Shown here piece by piece: positions 1-11,975 of a DNA stretch of 64,000 nucleotides; positions within the stretch are counted from its first letter, which is position 1, and every line of letters begins with the position of its first letter. A program made the position numbers and the translations under genes. This stretch comes from Euryodendron excelsum. Taxonomy: Eukaryota > Streptophyta > Magnoliopsida > Ericales > Pentaphylacaceae. The notes under the pieces are model-generated. The model saw only the letters and a program-made list of their open reading frames with translations. It ran no database searches and was not told the DNA's origin. The DNA lies in contig CM065392.1 in the NCBI GenBank assembly GCA_033060915.1, positions 5,257,001-5,321,000 of the forward strand, in the 5' to 3' direction.

Positions 1-507
1 GTTGCATAAAAAGTGCGAATGTGTGACGAAGGATGGGGTGGTGGTTGTTTGGGATTGTAAATATGTTGGCATATATATATATATATATCTTCATTCAATG
101 GTCAGAGATAAGGCTTTTATTACTTGAATTTTATCAACGTTGTTGATTTTGTGTGGATATTTTCTGTAGGAATCTCCACAAAGTTTGGGGATTTGCATTA
201 CCAAAAAACAGTATGAGAGGCTGATTATGTTAATTCCATTTCAGCTATAGTTTTTGACCATTTGCTATCGTGATTAGAACCCAGACAGGCAATCAGAAAC
301 CAGAATGGCGATGGGAATTTTGTGCATATTCATTTCCCAAGTTAAGCAACAGGATACAAAATTCGCTGCTCTTACTACTTCTCAATTAAAACACTAGAAA
401 AATGTGTGATAGTGCATAGAAAATATATTAGACCTCCTTTCGGAACAATTAGATATCAGAAGGTTACATTTGCTTTGTGGAGTGGGATAAGGATTCTTGG
501 GAGAATT
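1..507. other. Intergenic, AT-rich
   Basis: No supportable gene. It holds an (AT)9 microsatellite at 71-88. A short open stretch in the first 55 bases could be the end of a neighbouring gene's exon but is too short to call. Confidence 0.5.
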
Positions 508-878
508 AGGGTCTGTTTGGTTGTGGTTTCAGTTTCTGTTTTCTGTTTTTGTTTTCTGAAATTCGACAAAACCGTGTTTGGCAGATTGGTTTCGAAAACT
601 GTTTCCGTCGAAACTGCGTTTGGTAAACTGGTTCCGGAACTTGTTTTCGGAAAATTTTTCAGAAAACAGTCCAGTTTCAGAAACCATTAAAAAGGTGTTT
701 TCTGAATTTTCGGAACCATTTTTATATGAAAATGAGAACGATATGAAAACGATAGTGTTTTCGATAGTCTCATTTCTTTGTTTCCGAGAATAAAAAAAAC
801 GAGTTGTTCTCAAATTTTTTGGTTCCGAAAATACGAAAACTGAACCGGAATCGGAACCGATTCCAAACAGGGCTTAAA
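508..878. mobile_element. hAT-like MITE, about 370 bp
   Basis: The ends are inverted repeats: TTAGGGTCTGTTTGG on the left (about 507-521) and CCAAACAGGGCTTAA on the right (about 863-877). The interior is fold-back in character, rich in TTTTC and GAAAA runs that pair across the element. It has no transposase, so it would be non-autonomous. The GGGxCTGTTTGG terminus is common among plant hAT-type MITEs (family knowledge). The small open frames inside come from low-complexity sequence and are not genes. I could not fix an 8-bp target duplication with certainty. Confidence 0.65.
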
Positions 879-1735
879 TTTTGAAATTACAAATCCGGCA
901 AAGGTAATTACAAATCTTGGATTACTTGTCAAACAAGCGGTTTTTTTTTTCTCAGTATGGAAAGTTGGAAACAGCTTTCGAAAATTGAGAAAAATAACTT
1001 TTTCCTGTTTCTTAAAAGCTGAGGTGTTTTGAACATTGAGTCAAGATTTCATCAAATTGAGGGGTATGATTAGGGACCCCAGAAAGGGATCATAAACAGC
1101 TTTGAACCAGGAAAAGGAAGATTGATGCTTGTCTTATAGTATGATGGCGTTAAACAATTGCAGAATTTGACAATGCTCATAATAATTCCAGACTCTCTTA
1201 ATCATGAACTAAAGGACTATACAACTTCTAGCATAAGCGTGTCTGATTAATGTGATATGGATTCATATTCTGGTTAAAGATGAGAACGACGTGAAAAATG
1301 GAAAATTTCTTGATTGTTGAAAGAAATTCTTGTAAAATTAAGTAATTAAATGGGAGTATAGCAGTTCGCTTTGAAGTGACAACCAAACTATAATCTTCTT
1401 GGGATTTTCCATCCTTTCTTTTTTACAGCGAAGTACACTAATATAGTAGGACAGGCTCTATTAATCTCAATTTATCAGTATATAACCTTCTTCAATAATA
1501 GTAGAAACAATAGCTTTCTTTTGTTATTGAGGGAGTATAGACGTTCACATTGAAGTTCTTGTTTAGTTACCCCAAAAATAAAAGAGATTAAAAAAAAAAA
1601 CACACACACACAAAGATCAACCACACCTGGATCAAGGAAATCCAAACTCGCACACTTCCTCAATAAGAGCCTACCTAGGGAGAAAATATTATAATTAAAT
1701 CTGCAAGTCTTAAGAAGGTGTCATAAAAGTTCTAA

Positions 1736-1775
<40 letters not shown>

Positions 1776-2879
1776 TTGACTTTCTTTTATATTTATGGAA
1801 ATTTTTATGACTTTAATTTGTATAGTTCACTATAGCCAACAAATTGCATTGGAATGTAGTGGCTCTCTATACATAATTATTGATTTATAGTAATTTTTAG
1901 CTTTTCTGCTATCTAAATTGGGAAATTAATCAGTATAAGCCGGGTTGATGGTTAAAGGACTGAAATGCATGCTTTTAAGTCTTTGTTTTCCTTGGATTTT
2001 AACCAGCTATATGATTCTTACACAGCAGTTGGTATTCTTACCCAATACATAAGTTTTCGTGATAAAACACTAAATTGAACATACTCATACAACAGACAAA
2101 GCATTAGAAAATTTAAATTATTGTATGGTCTTGATTATTTATTGTCCTGCATTTCAAAATAATCACTTTAGGGATCCCTTTTTTTTTTTTTTTTTTTTTA
2201 AAACTTTCGCCACGAAATACTTTCAATTAATGAACATGCTACATTCCAATCCTTTTCTCAGATAAGACAGTAGATATATTTGCACATATAATTAGACCCC
2301 GAGCAATTTGGTTCACACGTTCATTCAACAATTCTTTTAATTAGTGTGATTTTTAATTTTTTTTTGTTTTTTTGACTAATTGGGTGTTCGGACTAGCTTG
2401 TGTCCGTATTGACTAATCCCAAGATCTATACAATCCCCTTCGTTCCACATAAACTAGTAATAATAGAGTTAAAGATCCCAAGGTGGCTCAAATAATTAAT
2501 AACACCTAAGAGGTTACGAATTTGAGAGTAGACCCTAAACTCCAAGCCTGGGTTTGTGACTTTTAATTTGTTAGAATCATAGCTCTATAACTGGTAATTT
2601 TCGCTGTGATTGTTAATGAAATCTACATCAATCAGATATACAAAGACTTTAACCACCTAATATATGTAGATATATATCTCCATGCATACAAAACTAAATA
2701 GAGAAGAGAATAGTGTTTTTAATATTCGAGTCCCGTCCATTAATCTTCAATTACATTAATTTCTCTTATCAATGAGAAAAACTTTCAGTAGCCTATCGTA
2801 TATTCAGGAAAACTTCCTTATTATAGTTCATCGTAAGTTGTAAATATCAGAAAGCTATCTAATTATGCAAAAGCGCATA
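879..2879. other. Intergenic 3' flank of DC1 paralogue A
   Basis: No gene seen. Holds a (GA)n microsatellite at 1743-1772 and a poly-T run near 2179-2199. From about 2225 onward the sequence resembles the 3' flank of paralogue B (about 12010-12660), for example at TCCTTTTCTCAG and TAGTGTGATTTTTA. The duplicated unit therefore included 3' non-coding DNA. Confidence 0.5.
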
Positions 2880-4297
2880 TTCGATGGAGCATAATGTCAC
2901 AGTCCGCACATTATAGCCTGTCGTATGTTTAGAAAAACTTTCACGACAGTAGTCGCGAAAGAGCCTTTGGTCCGTGGCTTTAGCCACAATGAGAGGGTGT
3001 GGGTGACGGTTAAAAGTAACAGATGCTCAACACATGCAAATAGTTTTTTCTCCTCACGCATGCATCTGGCACAAGCAGACTGGTCGCAATCGACACAGTA
3101 ATAGAACCACCACTTTGGGTCTATTTCTTCCTCGCAAAATTCACAGTAATACTCGTCCGGACCCTCTCTAATAGGGGCATAAGTTAGGGTGAATGGATGT
3201 TCGTCGTACCTGTGCGTGACCGTACGTGGAAGCAGAGCGCATTCGTAGTGTAAGTTGAAATTGCAAGTGCCACATTCGTATGAGAACAGTTTAACATCTA
3301 TACTTCGATGGCATGCAGCGCAGCCTTCAGTAGGGCTATTGTTCCTTAAAAAGAGGGGGAGCTCGTGAACTTCATGCACGATGGAGCGTGGTAGGTAAGC
3401 ACAGTTAACATCGAGGGAGTAGTTTATGCACTCAACACAATCGAATGTAAATTAATTGGAAGCACATCCACAGCCCCTGCATTTGAACAGTCCAGATAGT
3501 CCCAGAAACTTTTGAAGAGGACGGGCCGGTGTGGATGACACGGGTGTTGTAGCTCATTCGGTAGCTCGGCACACCAATTGTGGAGAGAGAAATCACACCG
3601 TCCGCAACTGTAAAATGGAGTCGAGATTTGTCGTAGACATGCATCACATATTTTGTAATTATTCTTCTGCTCATTCAAGTTAGAGAGTTCATTCCCATAG
3701 CACAATTCGTAGTCACTTTCCGTATTGAAAAGGGTTAGTGGATGTCCATGACTAGAATGATTAAGCTTTGTTTCTCTTTTGTTGTCTACCTGGCTGATCT
3801 GCTCCACAAATTGGCCAATTTGATTAGCTGATTCATTAGGCACTGGTAAGCTGATCACATATGCTACATCAAGATCCTCAACTTTGAGCACAGTTTCGCT
3901 TCCCCTAAATTCACGAAACAAAACGAAAAAAAAAAAAAAAAAAATTAATAGCATAGCCAAGAAAAATTGAAAAAAAAGAAATCAAAATTAGGGTCATTGA
4001 GAAAAGTTACTTTGCCTTTGCTGAGCAATTTACATGAACAAAATATCCGCATCTTCCACAATGATAAAGCCAGGAGTTCTCATTCAACTTCTCCTCACAA
4101 ATACCATAACAAAACTCGGACATAAACTTTTTATATGGAGAAGTGTATATGAGTATGAGAGGGTGAACATGACTGCTGTGTTTGATGATGGTTGGTAATG
4201 AAAAACAGTCCTCGTGGATCCAAAATGTGCGAGTGTTACACTTATAGGAAAGACCTTCATGTTTTGTGCAACAAGCATCACAAAAGAACCAAGGCTG

Positions 4298-4612
4298 GGT
4301 TAAGCAAAGGGCTTAATGGGTGTTTGTGACTTGTGTTCAACAATTTGTGCTCTCACAGCCCAACTTATGTCGAGCTTAAAATTATTGCAAATAAAACAAC
4401 TATAGACAAATGCTTTAAAATCTGTCACAGGCACCACATGAAGCAGAATAAGGCGCTTGTGAAACGAGGGAAAGCGGGTGCCCTGGGTGCATTGGGTGGT
4501 TCATCTCTGTGGGAAGTTCTGCACATAATTTGTGTAGTAAGCAATCACAATTTCTGCAACCGTACGAAGTCATAACCTAAGTCCATGACGGACTCGGTGT
4601 CGACACCCTTCT
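4298..4612 (-). repeat. Duplicated DC1 segment, copy 1
   Basis: Direct repeat of 5140-5450, inside paralogue A. It covers part of two DC1 modules, from AAGCAAAGGGCTTAATGGG to GTCGACACCC. This copy keeps GAG where the other copy has the in-frame TAG, so the stop arose after the duplication or only in the other copy. Confidence 0.8.
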
Positions 4613-5139
4613 TGTGTGCACGTTGGGTTCAAGCTTGTGTACACGGTCGCTTGGTTTCTAACATTAGTGTCGCGTGGCACTATGTTGTGGTCTTAACAGT
4701 TGCTAATTGGTGGTGCATATCCTTGCGGGCAACCTTGACTCGGGGTGTTAAGAGCTTCATGGATGGAGGCGTCATGCCTAACGGGTGATGCTTGGCTCAC
4801 ACGCATGTCCGGTTGCACATGGCTATATTGCTTGTGTTTTGAGAGGGATTAGCGCTAGATACATTGCTTGTCATGTGGGTGTGCATTTGAGAATGGCGTT
4901 GTTATCGCCTATAACTTGGGTTAGTCGAAAGGCTTGAGCGTCGGAGGTTCGAGCTTAAAGAGATATGCGGGGCATTACGGATGGATCCTAGATAAGCTCA
5001 TATTCTTATGCCTTGATGTTTGAGTTTGGCGGGACTATTGCTTGGTGCATAGTCCTCTCACGGATTAATTCCATAACGTATGATCATGGCGGGTCGCATT
5101 ACTGTCACCGTGTGGTGCCCGGCCTGCCAGCCCGTGACA
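4613..5139. other. Unclassified insertion between duplicated DC1 segments
   Basis: About 530 bp with no DC1 similarity and a GC content above its surroundings. It separates the two DC1 copies. No LTR ends, inverted repeats or target duplication are evident and no protein is recognisable. It could be a fragment of an LTR retrotransposon or filler captured during the duplication. Confidence 0.4.
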
Positions 5140-5450
5140 CTAGGCTAAGCAAAGGGCTTAATGGGTGTTTGTGACTTCTGTGTTCAACAATTTCTGCTCC
5201 CACAGCCCAACTTATGTCGAGCTTGAAATTATTGCAAATAAAACAACTATAGACAAATGCTTTAAAATCTTTTTCACAGGTACCACATGAAGCAGAATAA
5301 GGTGCTTGTGAAACGAGGGAAAGGGGGTGCCCTGGGTGCATTGGGTGGTTCATCTATGTGGGAAGTTCTGCACATAATTTGGATAGAAAGAAACCACAAT
5401 TTCTATAACCGTACAAAGAACCTAAAATCACTTGTCGACACCCTTCGCAG
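5140..5450 (-). repeat. Duplicated DC1 segment, copy 2
   Basis: Partner of 4298-4612. Highly similar across about 300 bp with a few substitutions and a 2-4 bp indel (CTTTTTCACAGG versus CTGTCACAGG). It carries the nonsense codon at 5356-5354. Confidence 0.8.
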
Positions 5451-6037
5451 GCAATTTTCTTACCATCATCATTCTTCTCATTGTTGGAAATCAATGGATG
5501 CCTATGGCTAAAATGTCGAAGTTCCATTTCTCCTGTTGCGTTAATTTGTGCGCGTTTGTGACTTTGTGTTCTCACAGCACAATTTATGTCGAGGTCAAAC
5601 TGGCAGAGAAAACAATGATAGATGAATCCTTCACAATCTTCCTCGCAGGCATCATATCCAGCAGAATAAGAAGCCTATGGAAGGAGGGTAAGCGGGTGCT
5701 CTGGATGCATTGTGTTTCATCTCTACTGGTAGTTCTGCATATAATTTGTGCATAAAGAAATGGCAATTTTTGCAACTGTATGAAGAACCTAAGATTACTT
5801 TTAGACACCCTTTGTAGGCAATATTCTCACCACCATCATCACTCATCTGGTTATTGAGAATCAATGGGTGCTCATGGCTAAAATGTTGAAGCTCCATTTC
5901 TCCCTCCCTGTGTTGGTAGGCTTGTGGGTGCTGGTGTAGTTGAAGATAGCAGCAGCAAAAGCTTAATGAGTCGAGAAGTGTATAGAAAATTCAGATCATG
6001 AATTATTGGTAGACTTGACTAAGAGAGTTTGGTCCAC

Positions 6038-6048
6038 AAATATAAAAA
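6038..6048 (-). promoter_or_regulatory. TATA-like box of paralogue A
   Basis: The minus strand reads TTTATATTTGTGGACC about 140 bp upstream of the ATG at 5897. The GTGGACC block also follows the TATA-like box of paralogue B near 15001-15017, which supports a shared ancestral core promoter. Confidence 0.4.
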
Positions 6049-6299
6049 AGAAACATATGAACTCCTGTCATTTAAAATGGACACATAAATTGAATTGAAA
6101 TGCAAAATAACAGAGCTTAACGTTTTTAATAAAATAAAAAAATTCCCTCCACTCTTTCCTTCTCTCTTCTCCTCCGCCTCGCACACCCTCTCTCTCTCAA
6201 ACTGAACAACAAAACCTGGTAACCCATGTCCCGATCCACCTACCAGAGCTCTCTTTCTCTCGGTGTCTTCCTCCCTCATTTATTGTCTCTCTCTCCTGA

Positions 6300-6820
6300 G
6301 GTTGTAACCCCGTAACAAGCATCACCAGTGGTGGAGAAACTCAGCCGTACCAGTCCAATGAATTTTTACGATGAATTACCAGTCCATCTCCTGAAGTTTT
6401 AATTTGTTTTTCCTTCATCACTTTTTTCTGATGAATTTTTAGGCCATGCCCACTACGACGAATTGTAGCTTAGATATTTGCCAAATCAGGTTCTGAAAAT
6501 GCCATTCATTGACCCTCTTCAAGAACACATGACCCCACATCCTCTAAGAAAATTACTTTAATCCAAAATTCATTCTAGAAGAAAACACTAATTGTGAGCG
6601 AATCCTTTGTATGGGGGCAAGTTTTGACTTGATGTGCCAATTTCTAGAAGCACACGATTTCTGGCTCTAGATTGGGTCATGTTGGCCCTTTGTTTAGGCC
6701 TTTATGGAAGAATAGAATTTTCTACAACAAAGCAGGGAGAAGAAGAGTTCTCCAAAAATCTGATTTTTTCATTCGATGATTCTAGAACTTTACATTATCT
6801 ATGTATACATGTATAATGTA
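6300..6820 (-). mobile_element. Probable decayed LTR next to Copia pol tail
   Basis: A purine-rich tract (minus strand TGGAGGAGAA, 6821-6830) follows the pol remnant and would mark the start of a 3' LTR running down to about 6300. The LTR ends are mutated (no clear TG...CA) and there is no partner LTR. This call rests on position only. Confidence 0.3.
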
Positions 6821-6830
6821 TTCTCCTCCA

Positions 6831-7781
6831 CTTAAAGCTTTACATGTGTACAAAATATCATCCATAGAATTTAACTTTGGTTTACTTAACTTAATCACAC
6901 TTGACTATCGTTAAACTTACAAAAAATCTAGTCTACTACAGCAAAACTAAATGTTGATTTTTTTTAAAAGCACATTCCTTCATAACATTCTCTTTCATAA
7001 TGTGTTGTTCTTGAATTTCCAAAACTTCTTTGAAATACTCAAACTTCTCCCTTGGAAGTCCCATAGTAAATATATCAACCAATTGCTCATCAGACTTGCA
7101 AAATTTCAGTTGTACCTCTCCTACTTCAATGGCTTCTCTGATGAAGTGATGCTTGATTGCAATATGCCTTGTGCGACTGCGATAAATTAGATTCTTAGCC
7201 ACAGTAATGGCTGATTTGTTGTTGCAAAAGACCTCTATACTTTCTTCCTGCTTCTCACCAATGTCTTCTAAAATTCTTCTCAACCAAATAGCTTGAGAAG
7301 TTGTCATTGCAGTTGAAACATACTTTGCTTCTGCTGATGATTGAGCAATTGATTGTTGCTTCTTTGAACACCAAGAAAACACTCTAGATCCAAAAGAGAA
7401 TGTATAGCCAGAGGTGCTCCTCATGTCATCAACACAACCTCCGCAATCGCTATCATAAAAACAAATCAGCTTCACCTCTAAATTTTTGCTACTGATTCCA
7501 TAGTTGAAAGTTCCTTAAATATACCTTAACACTCTTTTTGCTGCTCCAAAATGGAAGTGGTGGGACTATGCATGAATCTTGAAAGCATACTTGCTGCAAA
7601 CATGATGTCAGGCCTTGTGGTAGTAAGATAAAGTAAGTTTTCAACCAAGCTTCTATAAAGTGTTGCATCCATCATCGTTCCTCCATCTTCCTTCTTTAAT
7701 TTTTCATTTACAACAAGTGGTGTTGCCATTGGCTTACAACCATACATTTTGAATTTTTTAGAATATTTTGAGCATACTTGC
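6831..7781 (-). pseudogene. Ty1/Copia pol C-terminus (RT end and RNase H), broken
   Basis: Minus-strand remnant. The part at 7781-7526 holds the end of the reverse transcriptase region (YRSLVENLLYLTTTRPDI). The part at 7475-6936 holds RNase H (FYDSDCGGCVDDMRSTSGY, SSAEAKYVS, CNNKSAI, RTRHIAIKHHFIRE) and the usual Copia tail. A stop and a frameshift near 7500 break the frame. The upstream end is cut at 7781, exactly where the giant-LTR fragment begins, so gag, protease, integrase and most of RT are missing here. It is non-functional. Confidence 0.85.
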
Positions 7782-8702
7782 TGTAAGCACTCCATTTTTA
7801 CTGCTCGGTAATCTGCGGCCCGACCAGTTCCAGTTGTCAAACATCACAGCACATGTAGGCCCAAGACGGCTCTTTTAAACTCCAATCCAATCAGCTAGTC
7901 GCTACCTGGGCCCATAAGGCCCAATTGAAGCTGAAAAAACCGTATTGCCCTTAGGCACTCCAGGCAGCTTTTCAAAACCGGACAGTCTCGGAAACCAACG
8001 CTATCCAGGCAGTTTTCTAAGATTGGGCAGTCTCGGAAACCAACGCCATCTAGGTAGCTTCTCGAGATCAGGTGATCTTGGGGACCAACACCTTATTAAA
8101 TTTCAGACGGTTCATTTTTGGCGCCTGCTATCCCGCTAATGTAGAATGTCTGTCATTTGGCAGTTCTCCGAGACTAGGCATTCTCGAGGACTAGCACCAC
8201 TCCAGAGGTAGCTTTTTGATACCAAGCATTCTTAGAAACCAACACCACCCTCCAAGTAGCTCTCTAAGACCAGGCGATCTTAGGGACCAACACCACACAT
8301 GTAGCTTTCCTAGACTGAGCGGTCTAGGGAACTAACACCTAGGTTAACACCGGCACCTGCTAGCCCGAATCGGTGAAAAATGACTAAATCTGTCTCTTGG
8401 ACCTCCAGACACGTCCTTGAGAAAGTTTAAAATTCCTCAAAATAGTAAGTCCACCCTTCCAAAATGTCTCTAGATAGTTAAGCGCACTCAATATGTAATC
8501 TTGTCCAATTCCGGTCTCGTTCCAGTTAGCTCTGGTCAAAATGATCGTTTGCCCTTGGGCACCTCTAGTACAGTACAAATCCCACCAAACGGTGAAAACA
8601 TCTTCCAGGACCATCCCTGAACAGTCCTGCACGGTTAATACGCCATTCTAATCCATTCTAACCCATTTCAACCAAGCCCGGTCAAAATGACCGTTTTATC
8701 CT
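7782..8702 (+). mobile_element. Truncated copy of the giant LTR family (5' 0.9 kb)
   Basis: Begins TGTAAGCACTCCATTTTTAC, like the starts of the complete copies at 39477 and at 38466 (read on the minus strand). Similarity to the complement of about 37600-38466 runs to about 8702 and includes the repeated phrase GGGACCAACACC. The rest of the LTR is missing. Beyond 8702 the sequence changes to a Copia 3' region. Open frames here are incidental. Confidence 0.75.
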
Positions 8703-10285
8703 ACATAGGGGGAGTATTGATATTATCTCGACAATGTTTAGGATAGTTTTATGGTTCTGCCATTGAGCTTGATTGTTATTCATTCTCCTTTATTTTTTAT
8801 TTCTCTTTATTGTTTGTCAATTTGTTATAAAAAAGGGAGAGAAAATATAAGCTTGCATATATTAAGGGGGAAAGAGCTTGCATATTTTAAGGGGGAGAGA
8901 ATATCGTTTATAAGAGAACCATGTTTAGGAGAGTTGGGGAGGAGATTTGATTTTAAATATCTTGTGATATGTGTTTCTTATTGTTTCATACATGCATCTC
9001 ACACGTTTCTATGTTTGAGTGTTGTGCAAATGCAGGTATCAAGTTCTAGTTACTTAATGCTTATAATATGGGTTAAGGATTGTAATAGTAGCTATTTCTT
9101 TGTAACCCATTAGTTATTGTGTTTTGCCACGGAATTGCCAACGGGGGAGATTGTTAGGACTTTTTTTTAGTTGGCAAATTTCGTAGACTAAAATACTTTA
9201 TTTGTATTGTCTCTTATTCTCTATGTAATGATTATATAGATAGATGGTGGAAATTATAGAGAAGTTTTGAGTTGGGTATGTTGGCCAATACTAAGGAGGG
9301 ATTGAACATCCTCCTTGATGTTCTAGAGATTTTAAGTTCTGCATTTTTTGCCCAACTCTCGCCCCAGCCAAACCTCAGCCAAATTGAAGAAAATAGGACA
9401 GAGAGTTGCTAGAGAAGTTCATTGAGCTTTCTCCCCTACTAGACCTCAACGAAAATTCAGAAATCCAGGCATCAAGTTTCGTTGAGCTCTGGCCCCTGCG
9501 AGATTTTGCAACACTGTGTTGGCTAAGTATTCACTAAGCTTTTGCCCTAGCAAAAGAAGAAAAATTTAAAATAGGAAACCTTCTTATTAAACCGATTGGA
9601 CTTCAATTCCCATAAATACGTCAAGGCTTGATCTTCTGGGGTTAACCACAATTAAGAAACATATTGACAGCCTCCAAGAGATTTTGTTCTAACCTAGAGA
9701 GTTCAAAGAAAAACCCTAACCTCCATAGTAAAAAGAAGAACTTCAAATCTTCAACAAAGAATAGTCTTGGTGGTGCATCAAGACGGGTTTTCACAGTGAA
9801 TTGTGAATGTGCAAACAAGCTTCTACTTTAACTTAGATTCATGTTGTTCGAATTGGAGCAGTTGAGAATATTCTTGTGAACTGTTCGTTGATATAGTACT
9901 TGGAGATTGGACTGGTACGTCTAGCGTTTGGTGGATTCCAACAGTGTTGTGGTGTTCAACACTTAAGCAATTATTAAAGAACTGTATCGTGGATGAATCG
10001 GTGCGTGATTGTGGAGTTCAGTCAATACAAGGAGAGCATGCTTGAAAACGCAATGAGTCATCACCTTTGGATTGAGATATCTAAGGTTGGGATGTAAGTT
10101 GACTCTCTTGTATTTAGTTCTTGATAGTAATTTCATGGTTGGACTAGGTTTCATGATTTTTTCCTAGTTTAAATTTTTACACTAAAATCGTATGTCTATT
10201 GTATGATTGCTCTATTACTCTTGTATGCGATTTAAATTAGTATGTGATTTATTAGATTACTTAATCAATATTAATCAAGCATCCC
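8703..10285 (+). mobile_element. Copia 3' untranslated end plus 3' LTR, plus strand
   Basis: A polypurine tract CGGGGGAGAT (9142-9151) precedes TGTTAGGAC at 9152, the arrangement at the 3' LTR of plant Copia elements. Related purine tracts, GCTTGCATATxTTAAGGGGG, occur twice just upstream (8861-8896), so that region is locally duplicated. The LTR runs for about 1.1 kb, and its right end (around 10285) is uncertain. No matching 5' LTR or coding region is present in this orientation. Confidence 0.6.
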
Positions 10286-11825
10286 TCCAAGCAAAGTAAA
10301 TCCACGTAATTTGAAATTTTCAAAAGGGTTAATTTCACTTGGCTTCTTTCCTCTTTATCTAAAATCTCACTTCAGTCCGTCATTTTTAATTATAAAGGTC
10401 AACCCACTATACTTATATTTAAGTTGTAATATAAATTTTTCATCAGTTGCCATTTGTTTATTTAATGGAAAATGCCCATGTGAAACTTACATGGCTGTCG
10501 ATTACCGTTTTTTATTGCCTTTTAAACAATCACAAGTGAAAAAAGAATTATTACACTTAGAACTTTTATTTTACACTTAATCTCATTTTGATCCCTCACT
10601 TCTTAATTATAACAGTTAACCCTTTACACATAGGTCAACTTGCAATGTTAACTTTTTGTCAGCCACCGTTTGTCCATTAAAGTGAAAATGCCTATGAAGA
10701 ACCAAAGTCAGATTTAAGGTTGAGTATAATTAAACCAAGTTTGAATGAAAATTTAGCATTGGAGAAATCCTTGGTTAAGTTGAACTGCAAGTAACACCTG
10801 CAACAACAACAAAAATGCAAGGGCCATCTACTCTAACCCATGAATGCAAAAAAATTGTGATGAAAAAATGAAAAATGTTAAATCCATTGCCGTTGCACTG
10901 TACAGCACTGCAATTACAGTCATTACGATTATGAATTTGACAATTCTCTTAAAAGCAAAAAACAACAAAAAAAATTTGGTAATTTTACTTATATTTTCAT
11001 CACCCAAGAAAATCAACATTTTCTCTATTCTATAGAAATTTAATTTGTAGTTATATTTAGCCAGTGAAAGACATGCAGCATAATGGAAGCAATTAGGGAG
11101 TTAGGGAAGAGAACGAAATAGGTATCAGCATCAAAAGCAAGAATACACAAGAGGAAACTTATGATTAATAATGTCAGTTAAAGGTACTACTCATGGGAAA
11201 CGACCTATAACAAGAAAAGTTAAGCCAGCATTGCTGTTATGAATTTGGCACTTGTAAGACAATTATGTAGATTCGTATATCAACACGAATTTTTCTGACT
11301 TTGATATCAATGGCACAAGGAAGATAGAACAATTATAGCACACGGTGAGGATGATGCTTGAATGTCTAGACTTCAAATCCAGATACAATAACCAAGAGCC
11401 TAGAGATTAATGTTGATTAATGTATCTCGAATTAAATCTTAAGGTCACATTTGGATTAATGGATTTCAAATGAGTGGATTTTGCATCACTAATGTAATAT
11501 TTTATATCTAGATTTCAAGAATGGATTCGAGGGCTTTATATTAATGGCTTTGAAATATCATGATGAATATAGTTATTTGAAATCCTTTCGTAAAAGATTC
11601 TACTTGTACAAAGATCTTGGCAGAATACATCTCTCATACTTTCATTCAATTCTCTACTTTAGAATTATCAATCTACCTACAATAGCTGACATTCCTATAA
11701 TTTTATGAAGTTTAACCTATAGTCCCTTCATTTCAAATCTTCTCATCCAGATGGAGCCTGATAAATACAAGAAGTACAAATTAATTAGTGCTTTTGGACG
11801 CCCTCGATTCATAGAGTTTCATTCT
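10286..11825. other. Intergenic with a local direct duplication
   Basis: No gene supported. A segment of about 125 bp at roughly 10360-10487 recurs in diverged form at 10578-10699 (shared order: TTAATTATAA, GTCAAC, TGTAATxT, TTTTTCATCAG, CCATTTGT, GAAAATGCC). The repeat looks like part of an interspersed plant repeat. The rest is AT-rich with nothing recognisable. Confidence 0.45.
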
Positions 11826-11975
11826 TCTGCCCATTCAAATTGTCGTCATTATGCCAGTTAAAAAGTGTAATGGATGTTCACGACTGAAATGGTTGATCTC
11901 AGTTTCTATTTTGTTGCCTCCCAGCCCCATCTGCTTCATGAATTGACAGGGACAAATGAATCAAATTGGTCTTAT
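11826..11975 (-). pseudogene. DC1 exon-2 fragment
   Basis: The minus strand resembles the start of exon 2 of paralogues A to C: a KQMGLGGNK-like stretch, then NHFSREHPLHF matching the conserved NHFSHxHPLTLF, then a piece resembling the NEQK linker. Frame is lost within about 50 codons and neither flanking exon is present. It lies upstream (higher coordinate) of the B-like 3' flank. Confidence 0.6.

Larger units (their letters stand above)
2880..5897 (-). pseudogene. DC1-domain (Cys/His-rich) pseudogene, paralogue A
   Basis: Relic of a gene like the intact copy at 12752-14833, with the same order of DC1 modules (HxxHPL, CxxC, YxCxxCxFxLHxxC). The ATG is at 5897-5895. Exon 1 ends near 4011 (donor GTAACT) and exon 2 starts near 3904, matching the phase of the intact paralogue. 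Lesions seen: Cys to Tyr in module 1; a frameshift soon after it (about 5735); GAG to TAG at 5356-5354, just after a CAELPT stretch; a partial internal duplication flanking about 530 bp of foreign DNA (4613-5139); a one-base insertion near 4290; a frameshift near 3490 in exon 2; and another near 3050. The last module survives only in a shifted frame with Cys residues lost. DC1 proteins are zinc-binding-type plant proteins, some linked to stress or development in other species. This copy cannot make the full product. Confidence 0.85.

Noticed and set aside
1..70. Possible exon end (HKKCECVTKDGVVVVWDC) at the left edge
   Set aside because: Only about 20 codons, no recognised family and no upstream context.
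2460..2570. SINE- or tRNA-like stretch (GGTGGCTCAA...GGTTACGAATT)
   Set aside because: The A and B box matches are weak, with no tail or target duplication.
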